From Deuterostichococcus epilithicus (lineage: Eukaryota; Chlorophyta; Trebouxiophyceae; Prasiolales; Stichococcaceae): a DNA stretch of 64,000 nucleotides. The notes under the pieces were generated by a model. It ran no database searches, was not told the origin of the DNA, and worked only from the letters and a program-made list of their open reading frames with translations. The DNA lies in the NCBI GenBank assembly GCA_033439295.1, contig JAVTLE010000018.1, forward strand, positions 992,001-1,056,000, in the 5' to 3' direction. Positions 1 through 10,022 of the stretch are shown piece after piece. Both the position numbers and the translations under genes were made by a program. Within the stretch, counting starts at the first letter, position 1; the number at the start of each line of letters is the position of its first letter.

Positions 1-694
1 TTCAAATCTGATTTATTCACATTGAAGTTCGACCCTTCTCGGTGCTGCAAGTCCCATATAAACAATACAACTCTTCACTCCGCAACTGAGGAGCTCAATA
101 CCTAACGAAATCATGAGCTCTCTCTGACCACTTCCCCCAAGACGACCGCACACCCGCTAACACAAACGAATATGGACAAAGGATGTCAAGACGAGGCACT
201 GGCGGCGGGAGCAGGACACAGCGGCGTGGTGGATGTGCGCGGCAGTCTTCTTCCAGCACAGGCACTGCATCACTTGAGTCCCCCAAGCCGCCGCCTGGGT
301 CACACCATACGGTGCGCCACTGCCTTGGCCCGCTGCTGCAGACCGTCCATGCTCACGCAGCAACGGGCTCCTTCTCCTCAATCGCAGACGCCCGCCAGCT
401 GCGCTCAAGGCGGTCGCGCTCCGAGCGGTGGTACATCCTGCGGACGCAAGCAAGCACTGTCGGCAACAGGTGCAGCGACACCTGCTGAGGCAGCGGCGCT
501 CCGCATCCAGGATGGCGCCAGCAGCGTCATCGCGCGGGTGACGTCTGCCCTTCAGGTGGAGGCTGGCACCCGGGGGCAGCGGCATGCGAACTGTTGACAG
601 GGGAAGTGCGGCGCAGTGCAGCAAACCGCTGCAGAGACGGACACAGGAAGGGAGGGAGGCCAGGGGGCGTGGGCGGCTTCCTGAGGCGAGGTGC
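1..694. other. Non-coding flank downstream of the epoxidase gene
   Basis: I see no convincing coding sequence here. Short open frames exist on both strands but have no recognisable domain, and their composition fits random GC-rich DNA. The stretch lies 3' of the epoxidase stop and probably holds its 3' UTR. No TGTAA poly(A) signal is visible in the right orientation. Confidence 0.5.
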
Positions 695-3600
695 TTACTT
701 GATCTTGTACTGGAGGCCAGTGCCCGGCTCCCCAAACTCCAGCACGTCCCCGGGGCGCAGCCGCTGCCGGCTGCTTGGCGCCATCTTCTTCTCGTTCAGC
801 CACGTGCCGGTGGACGAGCCCAGGTCGCGCACGTAGTGGTGGCCGTCCTCCTTGATGAACTCTGCGTGCTGGTCTGACGCCTGCAGTTTGGGGTTTAGGG
901 TTAGGCTTTGCAGTGTATGGTGACCACAATCGCTTTGTCAGATCAGGAGTGAGCACGGTTCCGACCCACATGCCCTGCCTCGCCCACTCGACCCTGCGCC
1001 TGGCAGCCACCGCACACTGCTGCGACGCGCTGCCGCTGCCGGCAGCCATGCGGCGACCTGACATGGACGCCTCGAATTCGTGGCCTCTCCCAGCTGTGTG
1101 CTGCCACCTGGGATGCATCGGGAGCAGCACACCCCGAGCTGCCGCTCGTTGCTGCCTGTGGCTGTGACTTTCGAAGTCCAACCGCACTTGAGGTGAATGG
1201 TGAAGCTGCGGGGTAGGGTCCTGCATCCGGCAGCACGCTGTATCGGGACACGGCCTGTCGGTGCTCTCGGAGAGAAGGCGCTTACCGAGGGCGCATCCAG
1301 AATGAGGTTGCAGCTCTCATCGCTGCCGATGGCGCAGCACTCGTCGTCGCAGATCATGACCGCCGGCTCCGTGGTGGGCTCCGTGCCGCCGCGGCCCTGC
1401 ACCAGCACGCCAGGGGTGGTTACAACAACACTACCTACAAAGAAGCCGCTGCTGAAACGCCGCAGCGATGGCTGACATCCTTTCAGCGCGCCGGGGAGCA
1501 TGCCACCCAACCAGCATGGAAAGCGAGGAACAACGAGGGTTGACACAGGTGGTGAGGCGCAGATGCGGTGCGGTGCAGGGTGGGTGACAGCGTATGGGGG
1601 TGCCACAAGGATGTGCAAGGGACGAGTTGCACCTGGTTCGTCAGGGGCACCACTGCCCACTGCGCGTTTGCCGCCCGCAGCAGCTCGGCGTCGTCCTTCA
1701 TGAACAGGTAAAAGTCCTGCGGGGCCCACAACCTCCTGTTGGACAAACTCGCCCCGCCAAAACGGGTACTTGCGTCGCCACGCCGCCGGCCCCTTCTGGG
1801 GTCTGCACTCGCGGGCGGGCGCCCGCGACAAGGCGCAACAGCATTTCAAACCGACGAGTGGCCGCTGCTCTGGCCGACGCACGCGGGGCTGTGTGCGGCG
1901 CCTGGAAGCACGTCATCCTGGGACGCGCGCACGCAGGCAGGAGGCCGGGCCCACCGACTCGTCGAAGGTCTTGGGCTTGTCCGGCAGCCGGCAGTGCGGC
2001 GCGCGGTCCTGGCCCTTCAGGTTGCTGACATTGCCGCCCAGCACCCACGCCAGCATCGCCGGCATTGTCAGGTCCATCGCCACCTTGCCACCCACCTGCC
2101 CGCGGCATGTGTTGTACTCGTGGTTAGAGTAGGGCCAGAGCATCTGCTAGCACCTCAACTGGTATGTTGCGTACAGCATCTTTGCATTCTGCACGGTGCC
2201 TGTGCCTGCGAGTCGAGACCCGTTGACACAGTCTCGCTCACAAGGCGGCAGGATAGGGAGATTGCAATGACCTGACCTAGCCTGGCCTGTGCGCAGCATC
2301 TGTGAAATGCGACATTGTGCAGCAAGGTCGCTTCGTTGCCAAGCTGGCAGGCCGAGCCGGGGTTGTCTCATTCGCGGACAGCGCAGCAGCAAGGCGTGAG
2401 GGTAGCACACCCGGCCAAAGTGCGGGATCTTGAAGCGCATGAGCCACTTGCCGAAGTCGCCCAGACCCTCGCCCAGGTAGGCCTTATAGGTGGACGCCAT
2501 GATGGCCGCCATGCCTGCCAGCCCGTGGATGCTGCTCGCCCGTAGGAAGCGCTTCTGCGCTTGCAAAGTCGCCATCTCAGCCCTGGCGTCTCAGCGCCGG
2601 GGCATGCGATGCAGCTTACGAGGCAGATCATGGCGTCGGGGCCGCCATGCCCGCCAGCCCGTGGATGGTGCTCGTGTGCAATGACCGCTTCTGCGGCCAC
2701 AGAAACACTGACACTTCAGCGCTGGGACATGCGGCGCAGCTTTGAGCTTGTTGCTTGCCAGCAGCGGTTGCGCTGCCTGCAATTCACAGTTCCCGACCCT
2801 TGCCATGTGAAGCCCCGTGTTCTGTGCAGCACATCGCCGTCGAGATGCATCGACAGACTCTGGACAGCCATGCCGGATCTGCCATTGCGTCACTGGCAGC
2901 GTGCTGACATTGAGCCTGTTGTGTGTATATCATTCGAGGACCCACTGAAGAGCCGCGCCCCTACCCGCGACAGTGAGAGGACGAAGATGCACCACATGGC
3001 AATACACGTTCACTACAGAGTATTGCAGGGTACTGCAGGCAGGCTCACCCCTGCGTACGACTTGAGCGCGCTCTCGATGTCGACCGGCTCGCCTGGCCGC
3101 GCCGACTGCACCGCCTCGTCCAGTGTGAGGGAGAACTGGTAGCCGTCCTCGATGGCCATGCACCCCCCCTGCAGCAGCATGAGGACAGCAACTCTCAGAG
3201 ATGTCGCTCTCAGCGCACCAAAACAGGTTGCGAAACCCATGGCGTCCACAAATCAGTCTGTGACGCCTGCGCATCCTGTGGCTCATCAGGATCGTCGAGT
3301 TCACGGCCGCCATGGAGGCATGCCCCTCCGCAGCGCAAGCAAGTGCTGCCATCAACAGCGCCGTCCTTTTCGTCGCAGTGAGCTCAGCTCTGGCTGCAGC
3401 AGCCGCCCTCCGGTGCGCCCGCATGCCTGTCCCTCCTTCTGTCCAAGCACCTGCCCCCACGTCCGGGTCTGTAATCGGATTTGCAGCAGCGAGGCCGGGG
3501 CCTACCTGGCCAAGGTTGGGCTGCATCGCGTGCGCGGAGTCGCCCAGCAGCGCCACGCGGCCCTGCGTCCACTTGAAGATGGGCGGCCGGTCGAAGATGT

Positions 3601-6291
3601 CGCGGCGCAGCACATCGTCCTCAGGCGTCGCACGGATGAGGTCCGTGACTGCGTCCGCCCAGTCGCCAAAGATTTCCAGCAGCCGCTTCTTCTGCGCGCC
3701 CGGCTCGTCCTTGCCGCCTGCGTGTGTGCAGGGGTTGCAAGGTTTCGGCAACACACAGTGGACGGCTGAACAGCTTCGCCGTGAGGAGTCGGCAAGGCAG
3801 AAGGGTGCAGCGCAGCACGGCGTGCCCAAGGCTTGGGGGCGGTTGCTCGATGCTGCATGCGGGCACATGCAGCCAGGTGTGCAGCGGTGTGTTGATGACA
3901 AAAAGAAGCATGCACCCACTTGCATGCTCGTAGCTGACCAAACACCCAGCGATGGTGAGCAGGCAATCTTTGCTTGTGCTGTGTCTCAAGAGAGCCGCCC
4001 AGGTGGCACAAGGGCAGATCGACGGTGCACCAAAACGCAGCAGGAAGTCGCCAGCCGCACCTGCAGGCTCCTTGTGGAAGGCATACCACTGCATCTTGCC
4101 GCCACCCACATCGCTGGACACGAAGTACCTGCCATTGCCCAGGAACACGCGGTACCTGTGCATGGCAACCACGCAGTTGCAGTTGACTGCAACTGCAACT
4201 GCGACCTGCTGGCACGTGCCGAACGCCCTGCAGTGCAGCTTCCGAGTCCAGCAGCAGGCCGCGCCTGTCAGCAGTTCCAACAGGGGATGGAGATGTCACT
4301 GTAGCTCCCTGGTGGAAGATCGCACCCGACAGTGTCGATGTCGGGCGGCGTGAAGTCGCTGATGCCGGTGTAGCAGGTGTACTGGCTGTAGCTGGGCTGT
4401 GACTCGCCCACCAGCTTGCGCCGCACCTGCACATGCCCAGTGCTTGCCGACTGCAATCTCCGCCGGTTGCAATCTCGGTGATGCAGCAGTGAGCGCCCTT
4501 GAAGCCACTACTGGGCAGCCAGTAGTGCTGAGAAGGCAGCAATTTGCAGGCAGGCAGCGCGTCACTTTCCAGGGGTCGATGGAGTCCTCACGCGGTTGAG
4601 AGTTGACCACATCAGCGTCGAGCACGCAGCATCGAGGCCCACCTTTGACCAGATGCCATCGGCGCCAATGAGGATGTCGCCCTCGAAGCGTCTGCCGTCA
4701 TCCAGGATGGCTGTCACCACCTTGCGTCCCGTGCTGGGAGACACTGACTGCAAGAGGCACAAGCACGAGCGTGGATTGCAGGCTCCAGAAGCTCCGAGGG
4801 TGCAGTACATGCAGGCACAAGTGCTGTTGACCGCCACGGCCCGGGGTTGGTGGCTTGCATGCGGAATGTGACGAAGGAGTTCTGCCACATCACGAGCAGC
4901 GTGCAGCACCTGCACAGTGAAAGCCGCGGCATGCACCATGCTAGCCCGGGACCTTTCGTAGGCACAACCTCGCACACGACCATGTGTGACAGGCAGCGGG
5001 CTGCGCATTCCAATCAGCACCAATGTGGCACTCCCTGCGCGATCAAGCAGCGCCAGCGCAGCCCTGCACGGTGCCCGTCTGGCAGCTGCCGGCGGCCCCC
5101 GCCTCCATCCTGCTGCCTCTGCACCTCCCTTGCTGCCTCCCGCCCCATCGTGGGAACTTCTCTGCGCACGATCCCCGAAAGCGGGAAGCAGCTAGAGGCC
5201 AGCTTGTTTGGCTCACCTCCTCATAGTCGACGACGTGGCAGTCGTTGGCCAGCACGCCCTGGCCCTCCAGCTCCTCAGCCTTCTCCGCCAGCTTGCGCTG
5301 CAGCACCACGCGGCTGATGACGCGGGTCACCGGCAGCCCGATGTCCACCGCCGGGTGGAAGGTGTCGAACTTGACATACCTGTGCGGCAGCGGATCACCT
5401 CAACCAGCAGACCGGAGCGACAGGGTGTGGTGATGCGCTGCAGCGTGCTGCGACGCCCACAATGCGTGCTCCAGCGTGCCCAGCGTTTGCAGTCAGGAAC
5501 CTTGCTGTAAGATGCGAGTGTGGAAAGCTGCCAGATTGCGAGTATCATGACAGATTGGACTGTTCACCAGTCGCCGGTGACGCCGTCGCAGAGGCCATTG
5601 ATGCGGTCGCCAGTGACGCAGCCCTCCGCCAGAATGGACTCCGCCATGTCCTCATCGATGGCCTCCAGCGCCGCCAGGGCGTTGCTCTGGATCTGTTTAG
5701 GCAACGCGGCGGTTTGGAGGTTGCTTTGACTCGACGTCTTGACTTACGCTCTCGTGCCCACATAGGAGTGCCCTTTCTGCCTTGATGGAGCAGGCCTAAT
5801 GGCCTTCGACAGCGTCTAACAGCAACGCATACATCCAGCAGCTGCAAGCTGCGATTTGGTGAATCACGGACCTGGATGGGGCCGCGGTACTTGCCCTCTC
5901 CCCGAATGGCCGTGAGGTCCCGCTCAAAGACCTGCACCGGGTAGCCCCGCTTGATGAGCGCCACCGCGGCGACGAGGCCACCGATGCCACCGCCGGCGAT
6001 CAGCACCCGGGGCAGGCCGCTGGCCTCCGCCTTGGCGTCCAGGTCCAGGGGCGGGGCAGGTTCCTCGCGCGTGCTGGGGCTCGCGCCATTAGCGCTGGGG
6101 GCCGCTGCCTGGGCCGTTACGGCGCGGTCCGCTGTGGCCGTCTCGCCCCGCCTGTTGAAGGCGAAGCTTTGTCGGGGCGCTGCCGGGTCTACGCTCATGC
6201 GCCGGGCTATTGCGCTGGCACCACTCCTCGGGCAGTCCGCTGAGAGCCGGCCTTGCAGCGCATTGCGGCCCACGGCCAAGCGTCCTGCCAT
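695..6291 (-). CDS. ZEP: Zeaxanthin epoxidase, chloroplast (FAD monooxygenase + FHA domain)
   Basis: Converts zeaxanthin via antheraxanthin to violaxanthin in the plastid xanthophyll cycle. The start is the Met at 6291, followed by a Ser/Arg/Ala-rich transit peptide; an in-frame Met 21 codons upstream (6354) is the alternative. Exon 1 (6291-5872) holds the FAD Rossmann motif GGGIGGLVAAVALIKRGYP. It splices in phase 0 to IQSNALAALEAIDEDMAE near 5690. Later exons, in order: DTFHPAVDIGLPVTRVISR (about 5370), GRRFEGDILIGADGIWSKV (about 4700), YTCYTGISDFTPPDIDTVG (about 4380), VFLGNGRYFVSSDVGGGK (about 4130), RVALLGDSAHAMQPNLGQ (about 3560), GGCMAIEDGYQFSL (about 3160), IHGLAGMAAIMASTYKAYLG (about 2500), AMDLTMPAMLAWVLGGN (about 2060), FMKDDAELLRAANAQW (about 1690), then the FHA domain at about 880-700 with RDLGSSTGTWLNEKKM. 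The TAA stop is at 695-697. About a dozen exons. All blocks match plant and algal ZEP in order. Its head-to-head neighbour is CCB1. Confidence 0.93.
2505..2690 (-). repeat. 136-bp exon-edge duplication in the epoxidase gene
   Basis: The exon start coding SIHGLAGMAA (about 2505-2550) has a second copy at about 2640-2690, 136 bp upstream in gene direction, inside the preceding intron. The copy reads TIHGLAGMAAPTP before losing similarity. The intron tail before each copy, including a GCAGAAGCG stretch, is also alike. The duplicated block therefore spanned the 3' splice site and the exon 5' edge. Confidence 0.8.
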
Positions 6292-6529
6292 AGCTGGGTT
6301 TGTGCAATACAATACGGCTTGCTGATGAGACTCGCAGGTTGGCGCTGCGGGCAAAGCAATGGCGCATTATCCGCGATCAAATATCTTACTGTGAGAAGGC
6401 GTGGCTCCAGCCGCAGGCAATGCCACGTCAAATTGTTCTGGACGAAACTCCTTTGCCGACCCTTGCATGCAATGGAGAGCGCGAAGTGCAGACTGCCCCC
6501 AGCTGCATGCCCGGATTCAAACATCAACA
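6292..6529. promoter_or_regulatory. Shared divergent promoter region, ZEP / CCB1
   Basis: The two start codons face away from each other and are 238 bp apart, so both 5' UTRs and both core promoters must lie here. No clear TATA box is recognised. Both products act in the chloroplast, so coordinated light-dependent expression is a reasonable inference. The sequence alone does not show it. Confidence 0.5.
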
Positions 6530-8229
6530 ATGGCGTGCGTGGGACTCCTCAACGCTGCTGACATGACGACCCTGCGGTGCCGGGCAGGCGAGGCCACCGA
6601 CGTGTCACATCGCGAGGCATGCCTGGGGGCAGCAGTGCGCAGGACAGCACCCTTCCGCATGTCCACCCGGCGCACGCCCTTCACAAGCGCCGCCTTGAGG
6701 TGCTCAGCACAGCGCAGTGACAGGCATACTCCAGCGCGACCTGCAGAAACGGCGGCGCCGGCGCCGCTGCTGCGGCGGGCATGCGCAGACTCGGCGCGCC
6801 TGCTGGAGGCCAGCGCCCCGCTGTGGCTGCTGTCGGCGCTGCCGGCGGGCGCGGCGGACTTCTCGCAGGGCAGCGCCTCCTCAGGCAGCTACTATGCAAC
6901 GCTGTTCCTGTTTGTTGCGACACTCCCAGGTGCGCCTGCGGGCCGTGCTGCATGTGTGCGTCGACATTGCACATGCACCGTCTTCGCAGCATGTCGGCAT
7001 GCACCTGTGTCTTGCGTGCGTGCTTTCAGAAATGAAGGCCAAATGGAGCTGCTCGGCAGCTGCACCAGCTTGGCAGCCTGCCCCTGTGTCCTCGCAGCCG
7101 CACCCCATCCACGTATGGTCTCTGCAGGCCTCTGGTCGCTGGTCAAGCGGGCGCCCAAGGCGTCCGTGAAGCGCAAGGTCTTCGAGGTGGAGGGGCCCGG
7201 CGTGTCAGACGCGGTGCCGCTGGACGCCCGCGCCCGCGCCATTTTCGACTACTTCAAAAAGTACAACTATGAGGTCAAGGAGCGCGGCGAGGTCATCACC
7301 TTTGCCGGGAACTACCAGGCCAGCCGCGGGCAGGCCGCCGCGCTCGTTTCATACGTGTTCTTTGGTGAGTTTCCTTTGCGCATGGGTGACTGCTCCTGTT
7401 CACGCGTCAGTCAGTAACAGGTCATGATCTTGCGCTGTTTCCAGCTGGACCAAGCATCCTGCCGCAGCCCATCGCATTGCTGACTCTTGGGGCGCAAGGG
7501 CAACGAAGGGAGTAGGATCCCTGTGCTTGGGCGTCAGCTTGGGCGATCTACATGACATTGCCCCAGCCGCAGCTGCAGCTGCGCTCTTGCGTTCTGAGCC
7601 TGTTGCACCCTGGACGGAAGCTTACCGGTGACTTGTGTGGCGCACAGTGACGGTGACAGATTGCAAACGCTGTGCAGGTCTGGGCAGCGCAGCACTGGTG
7701 CTCAGCATTGCGGCGCCCTTTGGCGGCAACTGGTGGTACCTCATCACGCTTATCAGCCCGGCAGCCGGTGCCTACTACCTGCGCCAGGGCAACCGGCAGG
7801 AGGAGGTGAGCGCATGGCTGCCTTTGTTGAGATTGTTCATCAGAGCGCCAGGGCGAGCCTGTCCCCAGCATCCTGTTGGCAGCTCGACATTGTCAATTCT
7901 TCCTGTAGCATCTGCTGCCCAAGCTCTTGAGCTGGATGATATGTGCTGACGCTGCGGCGCCTCCCTGTGGTGCAGTTCAAGGTGAAGATGGTGACGGCGG
8001 ACGACGAGCAGACGACCGACATCATCACCTCCGGCGATGTGGAGGAGACCACCCGGTTCTGCAGGGTGACTTGTGTCTTGTGGATTGTGCGAAGTCAGGC
8101 TTGCAAAGCACAAGAGTGGCTCCGTGTGCTCGTCGATGCGTTGAGTGACATGTGGTCTTGGCCGTCCTGCAGGAATTGGGCCTGCAAGAAAAGGGCAAGG
8201 AGTACGTCAAGGGCATTTTGGAGAGGTGA
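6530..8229 (+). CDS. CCB1: CCB1, cytochrome b6 haem-ci assembly factor, chloroplast
   Basis: A membrane protein of the CCB (system IV) pathway that attaches haem ci covalently to cytochrome b6 in the thylakoid. Five exons join without frame breaks: 6530-6929, 7128-7364, 7678-7805, 7976-8065 and 8173-8229. All introns are GT-AG, and the product is 303 residues. The first about 110 residues form a transit peptide. Then come YYATLFLFVATLPGLWSLVK (first membrane span), DYFKKYNYEVKERGEVITF, SRGQAAALVSYVFFGLGSAA, a second span, WYLITLISPAAGAYYLRQ, VKMVTADDEQTTDIITSGD, and the C-terminus LQEKGKEYVKGILER. This order and these motifs match plant CCB1. The ATG sits in a good context (ACAATGG). Upstream in-frame Mets (for example 6401) are less likely because they run into the divergent promoter. 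Confidence 0.93.
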
Positions 8230-8612
8230 AGCAGCGGCGGGGAAGCGCCGGAGGGAGGACAGGATGCACGGGAGCGATCCCGGAGAAGCGAGAATGGCAA
8301 CATGTTGGTCTTCCCGTTGCGAAGCCACCGTGCTTCTTCGGCGAAGCGTGGCAATAGGTTGTCGCTTGGCTTTTGAATGTGTTCTGCCGCCTCAGCATTC
8401 GAGAGGTGCATAAGAGATGGAAGACTCGACCACCTTGCATTAGACCGCAAAAACCATACGGACTACATAGGTACGTCAAAAAACCACAAACGCAATAAGC
8501 TGTCTTTGAACCAACACGCTGCAAATGGGTCACTGAGCGCACCCTACTCTGCTGCACCCTGCACGACCAGCAATCCCTTCAACGCCTGGGCTCAGCTGCG
8601 CCCTGCACAACT

Positions 8613-8617
8613 TGTAA
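8613..8617 (+). terminator. TGTAA poly(A) signal for CCB1
   Basis: A TGTAA pentamer, the usual poly(A) signal in chlorophyte nuclear genes, lies about 385 bp after the CCB1 stop and before the converging hydratase gene ends at 8690. Confidence 0.6.
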
Positions 8618-8689
8618 ACAATGGCGGCATGACGTCCCCATCCTCTGGGATTGACTTCTAGCCCTGCACTGACATACACACAGCAGCAT

Positions 8690-9761
8690 CTAGCTCTCGT
8701 CCGGGTCCGGGTTCCAGCCCTGCAGCAGCGCCAGTGCCTTGCCGTCCACCATCACAATGTCGGCCTCGCTGCCGGCTGGCGGCTCCAGCGCCGGCGTGGG
8801 CGGCGGCGCCACCAGCCGGCACACCGTACCAAAGGCGACGCGCTTGCCGCTGACCTTCTCCACCGTCACCTCAGCACGGACTGTAGATCCCACCTGCTGG
8901 GCATGAATTGTGGACATTTGGTAAGTACTTTGGGCCAATGAGCTGCCTACAAGAAGGTGCTGCTGCAGAGGTTGGCAATTCGAAGAAGATCCTACGTGTC
9001 ACACTGCTGTGACTCTGGTCACCCTGTCGTTGAAATGTGATGGCAGGAGGGATGTGACAGCGCACCAGGGCGGGGTTGCGGAACTTGAGCGTCTGACTCA
9101 GGTACAGCGCGCCGGGAAATGCCGTGCCGATGATCGCGGGGAACAGCGCGGCGCACAGGCTCCCCGGTATGATGGCGCCGCCGATCTCTGCGCGCATGTA
9201 TACAAACGGTTGGTGGTTCGAAAGCTGCTCTGCGTAGCAATGCTGAGTAACTACCAAATTTCGCGCAAGCGCAGCCAGAACTTTACGTAATTTAGGAACA
9301 TGTCCCGCTCACAGAGCGGTCTTTTGTATGGAACAACAAACCAAAGCACAACAGGCTGGGTTCACTCACTGACTTCGCCCTGCAGCTCGGATCCCTCGTC
9401 GCCAGGGTCTGCGTGCAGGATGTTGGCGTCGCCCGTGACGCTTACAAACTGCGCCACACGGTCCGCATCAAACACCTCCTGTGTCTCGAAGGTCTGCCTG
9501 CGGAGCATGTAGAGGCAACAATCTCAGGAATGAGAAACAGCTGTGCCGTTGAAAAGTTTGCAGGCTGGAGTGACTGGGCTCGGGATCCGCAGGTGGCTGC
9601 GGCTGCCACGCAAGCGACTTGTGATTCGTGCTTTGGACCCACCCGACTTGTGGTAGAGTGTTTGAAGACACAGTGGTGTAGATCCTGGCTGTGCTGCCAA
9701 AGGATGCGGGGGAGACAAAGGTGCAGGCTTGCTTTCCGAGACGAGCGAGTGCCGACAGCAT
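8690..9761 (-). CDS. MaoC-type (R)-3-hydroxyacyl thioester dehydratase, mitochondrial
   Basis: A single hot-dog-fold hydratase, probably the dehydration step of mitochondrial fatty acid synthesis (HTD2/mtHD type) or an (R)-specific enoyl-CoA hydratase. Exons: 9761-9643, 9497-9374, about 9190-9065, about 8895-8690. Exons 1-2 join in phase 2 and exons 2-3 in phase 0. The N-terminus MLSALARLGKQACTFVSP is basic with no acidic residue, fitting a mitochondrial presequence. The active-site loop reads VSVTGDANILHADPGDEGS, the R-hydratase pattern G-D-x-N-x-x-H with both catalytic residues (Asp, His), followed by GGAIIPGSLCAALFPAIIGT and PGALYLSQTLKFRNPAL. The C-terminal exon RAEVTVEKVSGKRVAFGTVC completes the fold, and the TAG stop is at 8690-8692. 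The product is about 175 residues, normal for one hot-dog domain. Divergent from the peroxidase gene. Confidence 0.85.
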
Positions 9762-10022
9762 TGGGTGGTCAGTTCAGTTCTGATCAAATCCCAAGGCGTA
9801 GGTGCGGCCATGTGCCAGTCAGCGTTGATCATCAAAAGAAATCGTTCAGTCTGGATTGATCACGCATGCATTCTGGTGGCGAAACGCACGTGCATGCTTG
9901 CATGGTACCACAGTTAAAACTGACTTGGTAGTCCCATTCAGCAATGACACATCAGCGCCTCAAATCTTCCGACACCGGGACATTTGCATGTTGCAATTTG
10001 CTTCTGATTAGATCGGTCCGAG
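9762..10022. promoter_or_regulatory. Shared divergent promoter region, hydratase / peroxidase
   Basis: 261 bp separate the two outward-facing start codons. Both products carry mitochondrial presequences. No specific motif is recognised; assignment as the common promoter rests on gene arrangement. Confidence 0.45.

Noticed and set aside
938-1882. 314-codon minus-strand open frame as a separate gene
   Set aside because: It covers epoxidase exons partly out of frame and introns. The conserved blocks (DAELLRAANAQW, FHA) lie in other frames and fit the spliced epoxidase.
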